The notes under the pieces: model-generated | Seen by the model: the letters and a program-made list of their open reading frames with translations, nothing else | Database searches by the model: none | What the model was told of the DNA's origin: nothing | Assembly: GCA_019059635.1 (NCBI GenBank) | Contig: JAGVRJ010000002.1 | Span: 3,224,001-3,288,000 of the forward strand | DNA: 64,000 nt | Direction: 5' to 3' | Source: Proales similis | Lineage: Eukaryota; Rotifera; Eurotatoria; Ploima; Proalidae | Made by a program: the position numbers and the translations under genes | Part shown: one piece after another, positions 1-10,096 of the stretch | Layout of the letters: each line of letters starts with the position of its first letter | How positions within the stretch are numbered: position 1 is the first letter of the stretch

Positions 1-185
1 TTGGAGTTGATGGTTCGCGCTTCTGTGTTTATCTGGCTCGAGCGTGATCCGAACGCGTTTCCTTGCGGCATGTCAAACTGCATCAAGCGGTAAACAGTGA
101 ATTCTTCGTCTTGTTCAACGGTGGCCAGCGACACAGCGACCAGCGCCGACAACAAAGCCACAGTGAGTATGTTCTTGTGATGCAT
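1..185 (-). CDS. NCLN: Nicalin (BOS complex subunit NCLN), N-terminal part only
   Basis: Reading the minus strand from the ATG at 183-185 gives a hydrophobic signal sequence (MHHKNILTVALLSALVAVSL) followed by EEFTVYRLMQFD and a stretch ending NTEARTI. These match the start of mature nicalin (EFTVYRMQQYD, NTEARTM in vertebrates, from memory). Nicalin is an ER membrane glycoprotein with a degenerate M28-peptidase-like lumenal domain. It works with TMEM147 and NOMO in the translocon-associated BOS complex for multipass membrane proteins. About 61 residues are present and no intron is seen; the rest lies beyond base 1. It is tandem with SF3B1, whose stop is 519 bases upstream on the same strand. 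Confidence 0.85.
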   Translation of the reverse strand, partial: MHHKNILTVALLSALVAVSLATVEQDEEFTVYRLMQFDMPQGNAFGSRSSQINTEARTINS

Positions 186-704
186 GCTGACCTAAACTAG
201 CGGCATGTGCTTATCTAAACTCGTCAAATTAGACCGAAAATCTAAAGTAAATGTGTCCAGCTCACTGATCGACTGAGTGTGTGTGTGTGTGCGCGCATTG
301 GTGTGGCGTGCGTCTAAACCAAACACGATCACGGTTAGTTCTAAGGTGGCGACCAGCTTGAACGCAACTAAATTAACTTATGAGCGGTGGCAACTGATCA
401 GCTTCTCGTGGCCCTGAATTGCACACCAGAGTTGAATTCGATTTGTTCACTTGTTCGAGCAGACATTTATTCCGTTAACAAACTCTCAAAAGTGAAAAAA
501 AAGAAAGAGAATGAATGTATAATAATGAGACGAACCTTAATTTTGTTAAATAATTAGAAATCAAGTGTTGCTACATACACAGACACAGATAGCAGCAAAA
601 GTTGAAGTTGCAGAAGAAGAGAACAAGAGACGTCAGATAGAGAGAGAGCAGAGGGAACAAATGAAGAAGCAAAGTGTCCCTAGACAAGAAGGAGAGAGAG
701 GAGT
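186..704. other. Intergenic: SF3B1 3' UTR and nicalin promoter
   Basis: No coding potential was found. Minus-strand AATAAA (TTTATT at 466-471) could end the SF3B1 transcript. A short GT run lies near 278-290 and a purine-rich stretch at about 595-700. The remainder should include the nicalin promoter. No TATA box was identified. Confidence 0.5.
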
Positions 705-3700
705 CTAGATAAAGTAGTCGAGCTCGTAGCGGACGTATGTGTTGTTGTTCTCGTTGCGGATGCGCGGATAGCCGGCGACAAGCGAGTCCTGAGCGCCAAT
801 GTACAATGTGTTGTAGACGCGCCAGTAGACGTCGCGCACTTTACGAGCCGGATGGAACAGGCCGGTCAGAGTGTAGTAGAGGAGCGGTATAGGTCCGATG
901 GACACTCGGAAGCCTTCGATGGCGGACATGAAGGCCTGCACGACGTGAGGCGATGACTCGAATATGTTGGGCCACACATGATTGAGCAAATGCATGAGGC
1001 CGTCCTCGCAGCCGAAGCCGAACACGCCGAGGGCCATGTGGCCGACGGCCGACATGGCCGTCTGACGATGCACGAGGTCTCTGTCGATCAGTGCGTCTTC
1101 TAGCAGTGGAGTTACAGCATATATGTAATCTTTGCCCATCTCGCCAATGTACTCGAACATGAACGAGAGCGACTTGAGCACTCCGTTCTGCACGTTGAGC
1201 TCGGGCACGCGATACTCGTTCATGAGCGCCGGCAGCACGGTGAACGGCGAACAGGTCTCGGCCACGATGGCGATCGCCACGGTCGTGCAGACTCGATTCT
1301 GACGCTCTTGCACTTTGAGGTTGTTGAGCAGGGTGGCGAGTACATCGTGCGGGCCGATGGCTTTGGCGATGTAGCCGAACGTGTTCACGGCCGCTCTTCT
1401 GATCGCTTTCTTGTGCGCCTTGAGCAGCTCGAGAAGCTCGAAGCAGATGCGCATCCACTCGCGGGCGCTCACAAACTCGGCGCCTCGGTCCGCAATGCGT
1501 CCCACCAGCTCAATGCAGTTCTCTTGAACTTTTTCGTGCCGATTTTTGAGGATTGGCGTCAAACGCGGCAATAGGTCTTTTATCGGCGGCGACATTTTCG
1601 TCATTCCGATCACGTTCACAATCGCCTTGAGTGCACCAAGAATGCTGCCGAGCACTTCGGGATACTCCTCTCCCAAATACTCGAACAGCACCTGGCCCAA
1701 ATGGCTCATGAGTTTCTCCTCTTGTGACGCCTTCATCACAGACGCTATTTTGGATATTAAATCGGCAGCCTGCTGCCTCACTTTGGCCGACTTGTTGTTC
1801 AAACGCCACAATATGGTGCCGCATATTTGCGGCAAATACGGCTTCGTCCGTTTGCCCAGTGTGTTGACTATGGTGCCGAAGCCGTTCAGAATGATTGTGT
1901 CGTCGGTGGCCTGCTCTTGGAATGCGTAGAGAATGCCGTCGATCAGCTGCTCTTCGAGGCGCGCGTCCACGTCCGCCGCGCTCAAATTGGTCATTATCTT
2001 CTCAATGGTCTCCATAACCATTTTTCTGTACGCCTCCGACTCGTCCTTGAGATCGTCGACGATTCGATTGATGATCTCAGACGCGCCGACCTTGTTGGCT
2101 ATTTCGACAGTGGTGTCCACCAGCTGACGGTAGTTGCGCTTGTCGAGCGCCATTCTCTGGTTCCAGAAGTATCTGAAAAAGGGCGGCAGCACCTCGTCGC
2201 GAATGTAGTGCGGCTCGACACCGTCGGTTGCGCAGCATTGCTTCACCACTTTGAGCACAATTTTCTTCATCTCCTCGTCGGGCGACTGGAACTCGCGAAT
2301 GAGAATGATCATCACCTCGCGCGTGTAATAGTTGGCGTACTCGGCGTCCATCAGCGGAATGAGGTAGCCGATCGCCTTGAGGAAAGCAGCCAGGCCCTTG
2401 CCTCTGTGCTGCTTGATACCTTTCCAGAGCGGCTTAAGAACGCTGTCGAACGACTCGATACCGTAGGGAGTGGCCGACTCGGCCAAAGCGGCCAGGCCCA
2501 GGGCGGTGATGGTTCGCACTTTTTGCTGCTCGTCTTGCAGGCCGTGCTCAATCACTTCGACCAGCGAGCGCAGGTAGGGCAGAATGGCGCATCCCATTAG
2601 GATGGCGATCTGCTGGATGATTTTTATGCCCGTGTGACGTGCCTGCCAGGACTTTTTCGACTTGCAGACAGCCTTGAGGAAAGGCAAAAGTGACGGAATG
2701 CCAAGAGCGGAAGCGACCACGGCGAACGCGCGCGCCGTCGTGTTGCGCACGTACTCGTCGATGTTGTCTATGTCGGGCCTCATCACGGAGATCATGGTGG
2801 CCAGGCCGGCCGCTTTGGCCAAGTTGGAAATTATCTCACGACCTTCTACTCGAGCGTAGTAGTCCTCGTCGATGAGCATGGGCTCGATGACCACAAGTAT
2901 TTTGTGCACGTAAGGACGCACAAGGTCGTCGAGTTTGTACAGAATTCGATCGATTACTTTGACCAGCAAGTGACGCTCTTGATCCTCGAGCGACGGCGAC
3001 ATGAGCAGCGGCAGGATCTGATTGAACAACGGACCCGCGCCGAACTCTCTCGCCCGATCGGTCAGCTGACGCAGGGCCGACTTGCGCATTGGCGGAGTGC
3101 CGTTCTTTATCTTCAACAGCAGTTTCATGATTGTGCGCTCTTTCCTCTCGTCGGCCGGCAGCGCGTCTTCGTCCACATCCTCGAGCAGCTTGTTAAAGTA
3201 TTGAACATCGTCGGGCTTGAGCAGAGGCAGATCGGCGCCTTTTGGCTGAGTATCTGGCAGCAGGCTGGACGCAATCGTGCCCGTACGGTCCGGAGTCTGC
3301 ATGATTTTGAAGCCGGTTTGGCCTGCCATCGGAGTCGGAGTGGCGGTGAGCTTTCTTGCCGGCGTTCGAATCGGCACGTAGCCTTCTGGCGGCGGCAGAA
3401 TCTTGTAGCCGGACGGAAGCAGACTGTCGATTTCTTCATCGGCCAGTGGGCGGTTTCTCTCTTCGAGTTCGATCTCCCATTTCTGCGCTTGCATCTGCTC
3501 AGGAGTCATGGGCACCATGCTGGGCACGTAGACAGGCGTTTGAAGATTTATTGCGGCTGCGCCGGCCGGCGTGGCCATGCTGGGCGTCATCATTCCGATG
3601 TCTCCCTTTGTCGGAGTGAACGAGACAGTCTGCGAGCCGTTCACTGGCGTTTCGTCCCATCTCGACCGCTTCTTGGTCGGAGCGGACGCAGCGGCTGCGT

Positions 3701-4496
3701 TGGCAGCTGCTCGAGCCAGTGCTTCGTCCTCGGCCATCCTCTCCACTTTGGGAGTCTCTGCCCAGCCGCTGGCGCTCGGCGTCTCCATGCCCCGCTCTGT
3801 CTTGGGTGTTTCGTCCCACCTGCGACGGCTTTTGCCCGGCTTGGGCGTCTCAGCCGACGGTGTCATGTCAGGCGGCGTAAGAGCGCCCGAGTCAGCATGA
3901 GCCGGCGTAGCTTCCCACATTTGCCTGTTGACAGGCGTTTCAATATCTTTGGCTGTCAGCTGGACTGGAGTGGCGTCAAGTTGCTCGGTGGCCCCCGGCT
4001 GGTCCCATCGTCGTTTCTTCTTGCTCGGCTCTTCGACTGTTCCATTGTTGACAACCTTTAGCTCGCCCTGGCGTGCCTTCTCCCGCAGCTTGTTCTCAAG
4101 GTCACGCTTTTCTTGCAGTATTTGATTCTCGCGCACCACCGCCAGAGTGGTTCGTCTAACGCTGTGTATCTCCGGCGTCTGACTGCCCTCCCCGAACGGA
4201 TCGTAGCGCACGCCGGGCGAGAGCTCAAGCTTCTGACGTCGCTCGTTGTAGGTGCCCTTCTCTCGATCGGCAATAGTCTTGTTCGTCTTGCCCCTCTCCT
4301 CGAACGGGTCTACACTCTGCTGCTCGACCTGCTCGGCCATCTCCTGAAAGTACTGCTGGATATCGACCTTTTGCGGCCGGCCCTGGCTCGTCTCGTCCTC
4401 ATCTTCGTCTATATCTTCGCCGGGCACCAGTGAAGTCTCGTAGCCCTCAAACTTGTTAGTACCGGATGATGTATAAACGTCTTCATAAGGATTCAT
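705..4496 (-). CDS. SF3B1: Splicing factor 3B subunit 1 (SF3b155)
   Basis: One uninterrupted 1263-residue frame (human about 1304). SF3B1 is the HEAT-repeat scaffold of the U2 snRNP SF3b complex that clamps the branch-point helix. Residues 1-420 are disordered and rich in TP dipeptides. Three U2AF-ligand motifs of RWD type have their Trp at 164, 227 and 280; MWEATP near 194 is degenerate. [16 protein letters not shown], the p14-binding segment, follows. From about residue 430 the HEAT superhelix is nearly identical to vertebrate protein, including [17 protein letters not shown] and [14 protein letters not shown] near the cancer hot spot, ending [10 protein letters not shown]. The first 35-40 residues of vertebrate SF3B1 are absent. 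An in-frame TAG lies just upstream of the ATG and no upstream exon was found. It lacks introns, unlike most neighbours. Confidence 0.97.
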   Translation of the reverse strand: MNPYEDVYTSSGTNKFEGYETSLVPGEDIDEDEDETSQGRPQKVDIQQYFQEMAEQVEQQSVDPFEERGKTNKTIADREKGTYNERRQKLELSPGVRYDPFGEGSQTPEIHSVRRTTLAVVRENQILQEKRDLENKLREKARQGELKVVNNGTVEEPSKKKRRWDQPGATEQLDATPVQLTAKDIETPVNRQMWEATPAHADSGALTPPDMTPSAETPKPGKSRRRWDETPKTERGMETPSASGWAETPKVERMAEDEALARAAANAAAASAPTKKRSRWDETPVNGSQTVSFTPTKGDIGMMTPSMATPAGAAAINLQTPVYVPSMVPMTPEQMQAQKWEIELEERNRPLADEEIDSLLPSGYKILPPPEGYVPIRTPARKLTATPTPMAGQTGFKIMQTPDRTGTIASSLLPDTQPKGADLPLLKPDDVQYFNKLLEDVDEDALPADERKERTIMKLLLKIKNGTPPMRKSALRQLTDRAREFGAGPLFNQILPLLMSPSLEDQERHLLVKVIDRILYKLDDLVRPYVHKILVVIEPMLIDEDYYARVEGREIISNLAKAAGLATMISVMRPDIDNIDEYVRNTTARAFAVVASALGIPSLLPFLKAVCKSKKSWQARHTGIKIIQQIAILMGCAILPYLRSLVEVIEHGLQDEQQKVRTITALGLAALAESATPYGIESFDSVLKPLWKGIKQHRGKGLAAFLKAIGYLIPLMDAEYANYYTREVMIILIREFQSPDEEMKKIVLKVVKQCCATDGVEPHYIRDEVLPPFFRYFWNQRMALDKRNYRQLVDTTVEIANKVGASEIINRIVDDLKDESEAYRKMVMETIEKIMTNLSAADVDARLEEQLIDGILYAFQEQATDDTIILNGFGTIVNTLGKRTKPYLPQICGTILWRLNNKSAKVRQQAADLISKIASVMKASQEEKLMSHLGQVLFEYLGEEYPEVLGSILGALKAIVNVIGMTKMSPPIKDLLPRLTPILKNRHEKVQENCIELVGRIADRGAEFVSAREWMRICFELLELLKAHKKAIRRAAVNTFGYIAKAIGPHDVLATLLNNLKVQERQNRVCTTVAIAIVAETCSPFTVLPALMNEYRVPELNVQNGVLKSLSFMFEYIGEMGKDYIYAVTPLLEDALIDRDLVHRQTAMSAVGHMALGVFGFGCEDGLMHLLNHVWPNIFESSPHVVQAFMSAIEGFRVSIGPIPLLYYTLTGLFHPARKVRDVYWRVYNTLYIGAQDSLVAGYPRIRNENNNTYVRYELDYFI

Positions 4497-4767
4497 GGTG
4501 GTCGGCTACGTTACCAGCGATTCTCAATCTTTTTATTTCTTTCTTTAAAGAATGGTGATCGTGATGGCGAAATTATGTGCTTAATGGTTGAGAAGCATAG
4601 CGCGCTTCTCTCTCTGCATGTACACTCATTGGACCCGGTGCGTGCAATGTCGGCACCATGCGATCAATCGGTCTTGTCCACTCGCGCCCCGACCCTGAAC
4701 GTGTCTTCTTTTAAATTGCAGCTTGCCCAGTTCGCTTCATTTAAACAGCCGATTGGTAAGGATTCGT
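4497..4767. other. Intergenic: SF3B1 promoter region
   Basis: 271 bases between the SF3B1 start and the stop of the next minus-strand gene. No ORF resembling a protein and no hidden N-terminal SF3B1 exon was seen on either strand. Because the neighbour's poly(A) signal overlaps its own stop codon, almost all of this stretch is available as SF3B1 promoter and 5' leader. Confidence 0.5.
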
Positions 4768-4773
4768 TTTATT
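4768..4773 (-). terminator. Poly(A) signal overlapping the stop codon
   Basis: On the minus strand the last codon and stop read AAA TAA and the next bases continue AAAC, so an AATAAA hexamer includes the stop codon itself. The 3' UTR would then be only about 15-30 bases. Confidence 0.55.
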
Positions 4774-5344
4774 TGCCAAAGACTATGTAGTTGCCAGTGA
4801 AGCCTCTGTACCAGTTTGGCACTGCGCCGCTGGCGGACCAAGGATAAGGGCTCCAGTTGAAGAAGCGCCGTACTCGTCTTTCTCGTTCTGAGCTCAACTC
4901 GCCAGCCAACGACTGTTCGCAACCTTTTTGGCCATCGTGCTCTGGCCTGCCGACGAGCAGCCGACTCAAGTTGGCGAAACATTCGTCACTTTTGACTGTG
5001 ATCACTTGCTCCGCATCCGAGTCGCTACAACTGGGCTGCACTTGGATTCGCCCTGCTCCCTCAGTTGACCCGGGAGCGAACAATCTGAACAGAACGAGAC
5101 GGCCACTCTCAGCCGAAGACCGTATCGGCCAATTTCGATCCGATACTGAAATTTCACATTCTTGCACGACCGCTCCGTCCTGTTGACAGCTCAGTCGATT
5201 CGACTCAAAGCTTAGAGCGCAGTGAATCGACCTCTCGTTGCGCTCACTCTCTGCGCGGCTTTGAAGAACAAAAGCAGAGCCAACGCAAATATTCGCCGCG
5301 AAGATGAAAAGCGTTCTAAAAGCAAAATTGTTCATTCTGCTCAT
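4769..5344 (-). CDS. Small secreted protein, unidentified
   Basis: Single-exon frame of 191 residues. The N-terminus (MSRMNNFAFRTLFIFAANIC, then VGSAF) is a signal peptide with a small-residue cleavage site; initiation at Met4 is equally possible. The mature part has cysteines spaced as three near residues 40-65 and three near 105-145, and no further membrane span. The tail is rich in aromatic residues and glycine (FFNWSPYPW, NWYRGFTGNY). I do not recognise the family. It is probably extracellular and disulfide-bonded. It sits between SF3B1 and an SLC25 gene on the same strand without obvious relation. Credibility rests on the intact signal peptide, paired cysteines and a poly(A) signal fused to the stop codon. 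Confidence 0.6.
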   Translation of the reverse strand: MSRMNNFAFRTLFIFAANICVGSAFVLQSRAESERNERSIHCALSFESNRLSCQQDGAVVQECEISVSDRNWPIRSSAESGRLVLFRLFAPGSTEGAGRIQVQPSCSDSDAEQVITVKSDECFANLSRLLVGRPEHDGQKGCEQSLAGELSSERERRVRRFFNWSPYPWSASGAVPNWYRGFTGNYIVFGK

Positions 5345-5731
5345 TCAAATCGAAGCAAACTGAAGCAAGGACTTGTTGAACATTTCATTTTATAAATACA
5401 AACTCAAATCGATTTCCTTCGGTCTTGTTCGCTCCTGTTCAAGAGAATTTTGCGCTCACGCTTTAAGCGTACGTGCAAGCGCGTGTGTGTGTGTGTGTGT
5501 GAGGGAGGGAGACAAAAGGAAGAACAAGAGAAGAGAAAAGGAATTTAAAACGAGCAATAATTGAAATTCTAACGCGAGAAATAACCAACACAAATAGAAT
5601 AAAAATGAATGATTGATCACAAGCAAGTCACATTTGAAACGAATTATAAAGAAAAAGAGATATAAATAATTTAATGAACAATTGGGGGTCCATTGAACAA
5701 TTGATAGGGAGAGAGGAGCCGCGTCTTGTCA
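5345..5731. other. Intergenic with GT microsatellite
   Basis: 387 bases with no supported gene. It contains a GT run at about 5482-5502 and purine-rich DNA at 5503-5670. It should hold the promoter of the secreted-protein gene and the short 3' UTR of the SLC25 gene. Confidence 0.5.
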
Positions 5732-6939
5732 TCATCTGTGAGCATCGAACGGGTCAATTATGAAACTTTGATGATGATGATGATGATGCTCTTCGCCTGT
5801 TTTCTCGGGTTCAAAGTTGGCCTCTAGCTGGTTTGTAATTCGATAGAATAGATTGACTGTGGCGAAAACGGCCGCATTGTTCGGGAAAGCTCTGTGGGTT
5901 TGTGTTTCAGTCGAGGAGGGACAGAAAGCAAGCCGGTGGTGAGCCTTACCTGAGCAAAGTGGGCGTCAGGCCGCGCCAGAAGCCTCGTAGACCAGCGGTT
6001 CGAATCAACTGCTTGAAACACTGGCGGTTGTTGGCCAAACTCAGGTCGGCCTGGTATCGCGTTTTCAGCACGTCAATCGGGTAGGTGACCAGCCAGGAAA
6101 AGCAGCCAGCCAGGCCGCCGGCAGTGAGCAGATTGAGAACAGAGAGCGAGTCTCTGTTCTTGGCGTGGCGGTCGCACAGATACTCGAAGCAGGCAAAGTA
6201 GGCGGCCATGGCGGGCACGTCGCGCATCAGCGTCAGGCTTGTGCCTCGCATGATTCCCTTGGCGCCTCCACTGGCCAAAGTCTGTCGGGCGCACTGCCAC
6301 GTGCTTTGGTATTGACTATTTGGAAGTTGCATTTTGATTTTTACTAATTCAACGGGCGATATTAGAAATGCCTGAATAGCGCCGGCGATCGCGCCTGATA
6401 TCGCGTACGCTTTGTAATTTTGCCAGTTCACGTGGCTCGCCGAGTAGGTCTGTGACGAGTTCCTGTCGTTCAGGTTCAGGAATTTGCGCACGTTTTCCTC
6501 GACGCCGAACAGCATCGCATTTATGACCATTGAGCCTAGAAGCGGGCTGCCAACTCCTTTGTACATGGAGCCGATCTGTAGAAGCGAGTCAAGTTTTAGA
6601 AGTTGACAATTACATGCCCAGCGACGATCAGCGTTAGACAGCAAACTAAGGCACTCACAGATTCGTTTCTAATCAGTTTTGCGAGACAGTCGATCGAGCC
6701 GCGATATTGCACACCTGTCCCGCTCTGGTTCTGCACCCTTACCTTAAACGAAGAGTTGAATAGTGAATCGCCGCGCCTCGCCCAAGTCTGACTTACTTTG
6801 ATCGTGTCAAACGGATAGGATGATAGGATACCTGCGAAGCCTGTTTACGCGTTAGAATGTTCATCAGGTCGAGCCGCCTGTCAAAAGAGCACTCACCGCC
6901 GATGCAGCCGCCTACGAAGCTTTTCATGTCAAAATCCAT
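5732..6939 (-). CDS. Mitochondrial carrier, SLC25A45/47/48 type
   Basis: Five exons: 6897-6939, 6797-6831, 6659-6742, 5950-6575 and 5732-5891; introns 65, 54, 83 and 58 bases. The joined frame gives 315 residues. All three carrier repeats carry the Px[DE]xx[KR] signature: PFDTIKVRVQ, PVELVKIKMQ and PIDVLKTRYQ. YRGSIDCLAKLIRNES in repeat 1 and the RAFPNNAAVF end resemble the SLC25A45/47/48 and carnitine/ornithine carrier group. It should be a six-helix inner-membrane transporter; the substrate cannot be read from sequence. The start is the only ATG giving the usual short N-terminus. The matrix-side C-terminus is unusual in ending with six consecutive histidines, coded by (CAT)6 at about 5771-5788, before a 12-residue tail. 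Confidence 0.85.
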
Positions 6940-7534
6940 TCTTTTCAAGGCAAGCGGTTAGTCAATGGGCCACAAAATTCAAACACAACAAGTCACGATC
7001 GATCACGATTGCAAAACTAAATGCAAACAAATCACAATCGACTCGAATTTGTGACAATAAAAGGCGATTGCGTGAGCGACCGAACTCGATCATTAGACTC
7101 ACCTTTTGGGCATCACATTTAGCATAGAGAGAGAGAGAAACCGGTAATGATTTGCCTTGGTGTACAAAGGTCGCTTATTTCTATTTACGCTCTCAGTCAA
7201 CGAATGAATGGCGAACTATTTCGTCACATTTTTTCGCTCACTTTGGACGCGCCTAAATATACACACAATTGGCCGAGTCGGTCACACTTGATTAAGCAAC
7301 CAAGATGGGCCAATCGCTGGCCAGATGTAATTTAGAAATAGACGGCCGGGCCTCGTGACTTTTCATAAGATGCCTGATCAGTGGCCTGGCCAACCCCTTC
7401 GTCTTCGCATTCTCTACCTTTCTTTTCATCACTTGCCCCCCCTCCCCCTTCTTTTCACTTTTAGTCGACACTTTTGGTCTTTGGTCTTTATTCAAAGTCA
7501 CATCAAATTTCATCAAATTTTATCTTCAACTCGA
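6940..7534. other. Intergenic: carrier promoter and Ly6 3' UTR
   Basis: No coding exon recognised. A minus-strand AATAAA (TTTATT at 7487-7492) lies 43 bases past the stop of the Ly6 gene. A short GA run occurs near 7126-7138 and a C-rich run near 7435-7448. Confidence 0.5.
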
Positions 7535-8059
7535 TCAAATTTTGTATCCGTTGCACAAGTCTGTGGCGCAGCATTTCACTTCGAACGCCATCAAGTGCCC
7601 GTCTGTGGGACCACCGATCGAGTTGGTGTGATTGTTGACGTCCACGCCCTCAATGGCGTACTCCATAAAGCCCGATTTGCAGTGTTTGGCACATGCCCTG
7701 AAAGTGCTGATGGGCTCGCCCATCTCTCGAATGCTCGCTGTCTGCAAAATGAGCCGATTTGAACAAGTAGAGGTTAAGAAAGACGCTTAAGGGTAAAGAG
7801 AGAGAGAGAGAGAGAGGCACCGTGCAGTATTGAGCATCAGCAGGGCAATCAATTGAGCTCACTAGTTCAGACTGCGGGTCGACGAGACCAAGACAGGGCG
7901 AGCCGGCTTCATTTCCGTTGCATTCGAAGCACTTGAGCGCTTGGCTAGCGCCGACTAGCAGCACCATATCGGGCTTGAATCGAATGAACGCTGAATTCGC
8001 ATCGATCTTCACTTACCCGTCAAGCTCAAGAGCAGTGCGAACAACATTGGACCTTGCAT
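7535..8059 (-). CDS. Secreted Ly6/uPAR three-finger protein
   Basis: Three exons (8017-8059, 7821-7954, 7535-7741) give 127 residues. A signal peptide (MQGPMLFALLLSLTVGASQA) is followed by LKCFEC, the typical first-finger start, and ends with the Ly6 signature CCATDLCN. The mature part has ten cysteines, the canonical five-disulfide number. The chain stops four residues after CN, so there is no GPI-attachment tail and the product is probably secreted. The second intron (7742-7820) contains a GA run next to the donor. The partner or ligand is unknown; Ly6 proteins often modulate receptors or pack septate junctions. A second, divergently oriented Ly6 gene begins 326 bases away. Confidence 0.85.
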
Positions 8060-8385
8060 GGTGAAATTTTGCCAACTCGAGGAAAAAATAAAAGTCGCCC
8101 AGGAGCTTATAAACGGCGAGTGAGCGCGCGTGAAATGTGATCTCGGTGAGAAGGAGCTGTTTACTCTCAACTCTATAAACACGTAAACATACGGCAATTT
8201 GATAGTCGAAATGAGCGAACGATCCCGTTTACAATTCTATTTCAAAGCCTTAAAGCCCTCACCATGACTTAAATCTCCAAAGCAAATAAGAAAAAAAAAA
8301 GAGAGGCTAATTTAAAGTCAGTCGGAGTTGAGCGCTCACATTTGGCTCGAGTTGAAATTACTTGTCAAAGTAGAGCAGAAAAGAA
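8060..8385. promoter_or_regulatory. Shared upstream region of the divergent Ly6 pair
   Basis: Both Ly6 genes start from this 326-base segment in opposite directions, so it must contain both promoters. No convincing TATA box or repeat was seen. It carries an A-rich run at about 8291-8300. Confidence 0.5.
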
Positions 8386-8968
8386 ATGAACCGTCTAGGC
8401 CTCACACTCTTGTTTCTTGGTAAGCTCCTTGCCCAACGCGATCGTCACCACCGGCTCAGGAGTTTTAACCAGCAGGGAGCGGCATCGTCATGCCAAGTGC
8501 CAAAGAGTGCTTCAACACGTTTTGTTCAACGCTGGGCGACGAGGATTGCCTGGTAAACTTGAATGCGAGCGACGACAGTCTTTTAAGGCAAACGTGCGCC
8601 TCGTCAGACTCGGTCTGCGTGGTAAGTTCCCCTGCTGGGCGTTTTTGACCTTTCGGCTGAGCTTCATGCGGCCTTCTAAGGTCCACTTTCAAAACTCGAG
8701 CATCACTGGCCAGTTTATAATGCGAGCCTGCGCCGCCGAGTGCACTCCGGGCAGCTCGTTTTTTGAGATATTTTTCGAGGAGGCGTTCGGCACCCAGACT
8801 GTGAAGCAGCACGATGTGATCAGCTGTTGTGAGGAGGATCTGTGCAACGCGAAATTCGAGCTCAAGCCCGGCTTTAAAGAGCCTGTCATTGTTTCGTTCG
8901 CTCAGCGTCAGCAGAGCTCTGTGGCTCTTCTTGCTCTGCTCGCGTTTGTCTTCAGTTCAGATTGTTGA
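8386..8968 (+). CDS. GPI-anchored Ly6/uPAR three-finger protein
   Basis: Three exons (8386-8419, 8476-8621, 8681-8968) give 155 residues. A signal peptide (MNRLGLTLLFLG) precedes ten core cysteines ending in the Ly6 signature CCEEDLCN. Unlike the neighbour, it continues for about 40 residues and ends in a hydrophobic stretch (VALLALLAFVF), as expected for GPI anchoring. The exon 2 acceptor is a tandem CAGCAG (8470-8475), so isoforms with or without one Ala are possible. AATAAA at 8972-8977 lies four bases past the stop. Phase 1 and phase 0 introns fall at positions matching the other Ly6 gene, which suggests an inverted duplication. Confidence 0.85.
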
Positions 8969-9115
8969 AGCAATAAAACGCACTTGACAACATCATCATG
9001 ATTTATTACATTCAAAATACTCAAATAAATATAAATTAAATAAATACAAGAAGCGCAATTGAGTCAAATTGAATTACAAGTTGAAAAAAAAATTGGTTCG
9101 TGTGAGGTTCGTGTG

Positions 9116-10096
9116 TCATTGGCCATTCGAACGCTTGAACACATTTAGAGTAGCCCGTCTGAACGACGAGTCGATAATTGAGAACACGATGAATGGACTT
9201 GCGTACTGAAGTTGGGCAAGCATGGCGAATATGTTGAGCACCAGTCTGACTGAATGATCGGCCTCAGAATGGAGCCATGCGAATTGAACAAGGTGATTGC
9301 TGACGGCCAGTGCGAGAAATAGAAACGAGGCAACTAGCCAGGCGATGGTCAGTCTCTTTAGATTGTTCGATTCGCATTCTATTATGAACTTGTGCTTGAA
9401 CGAGAGCGCAATCAATGACGTGTCCAGTGTGTGCTTTTTCAGCATCTTGTGAAGACACATGCTGCCCGCAATCAGAATAGAAGCGAACGGCAAAACGCAG
9501 TAGGTCAGAATGTTTGCGTACTCGGCGACTTTCAGCAGCACTTGATAGCCACTGGGATAGAGAAAGCAGTGAAACTGCAGCTCAGTGGAAGCGGGCCAGT
9601 AGCCGTTGAGCAATAGAAAATGCCAATTGATCAGGGCCGAAGCGATCAAGATGGCCGCGCACCACTTGGCGGCGCTTTCTTTGCTCGCCAGTCGACGGAT
9701 TGGTCGCAGCGGGTCCTCGTTTAAACACCACTGGGCGTAGAGGTCGATAACTGCCATCGCGTATATCAGACCGGTCGCTTGCATAGACACGTTCACTGAG
9801 TAAGAGTGGAGCTTGCAGACAATCATGCTGTAATCGGTGAGGCGCAAGTTGAAGCTCGAACGAAGGAACTCGTTCACCGAGGTTAGAGTGAGCTCAATCG
9901 GGCTGACCAATGAGAGCGCCAACAAGTAGAACATGCTGCTTGAGCTCGACTTGCGTCGGCACACCACGAGACACAGAAGCAAGTTGCTCAACAAGCCGAT
10001 GAGCATCAGTGCCAACGGAATAAAACCCAGCAACATGTTTTGATCTGTTGAGCTTGTCGCGCCAGCTGTTTGAGTGATTGACGTGCAATGCGGCAC
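9116..10096 (-). CDS. Rhodopsin-class-like GPCR, divergent orphan
   Basis: Intronless 326-residue frame with seven hydrophobic segments. TM1 has GLLSNLLLCLVV with the conserved Asn. A Cys at the start of TM3 (VCKLHSY) and one in the second extracellular loop (FHCFLYPSGY) can form the usual disulfide. Key class A residues are changed: the TM2 Asp is replaced in LLALSLVSP, DRY at the end of TM3 reads DLY (VIDLYAQW), and NPxxY in TM7 reads SPFIVF. The ligand is unknown; a peptide receptor of an invertebrate-expanded family is likely. The start Met is followed by a short N-terminus without a signal peptide. It is divergent from SNIP1, 154 bases away. Confidence 0.75.
   Translation of the reverse strand: MPHCTSITQTAGATSSTDQNMLLGFIPLALMLIGLLSNLLLCLVVCRRKSSSSSMFYLLALSLVSPIELTLTSVNEFLRSSFNLRLTDYSMIVCKLHSYSVNVSMQATGLIYAMAVIDLYAQWCLNEDPLRPIRRLASKESAAKWCAAILIASALINWHFLLLNGYWPASTELQFHCFLYPSGYQVLLKVAEYANILTYCVLPFASILIAGSMCLHKMLKKHTLDTSLIALSFKHKFIIECESNNLKRLTIAWLVASFLFLALAVSNHLVQFAWLHSEADHSVRLVLNIFAMLAQLQYASPFIVFSIIDSSFRRATLNVFKRSNGQ

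Noticed and set aside
1827-4433. Several long plus-strand frames opposite SF3B1
   Set aside because: Mirror frames of a strongly coding minus-strand gene; residues mirror the antisense codons.
5998-6008. GGTTCGAATC resembling a tRNA B box
   Set aside because: Lies in SLC25 coding sequence; no A box or cloverleaf could be folded around it.
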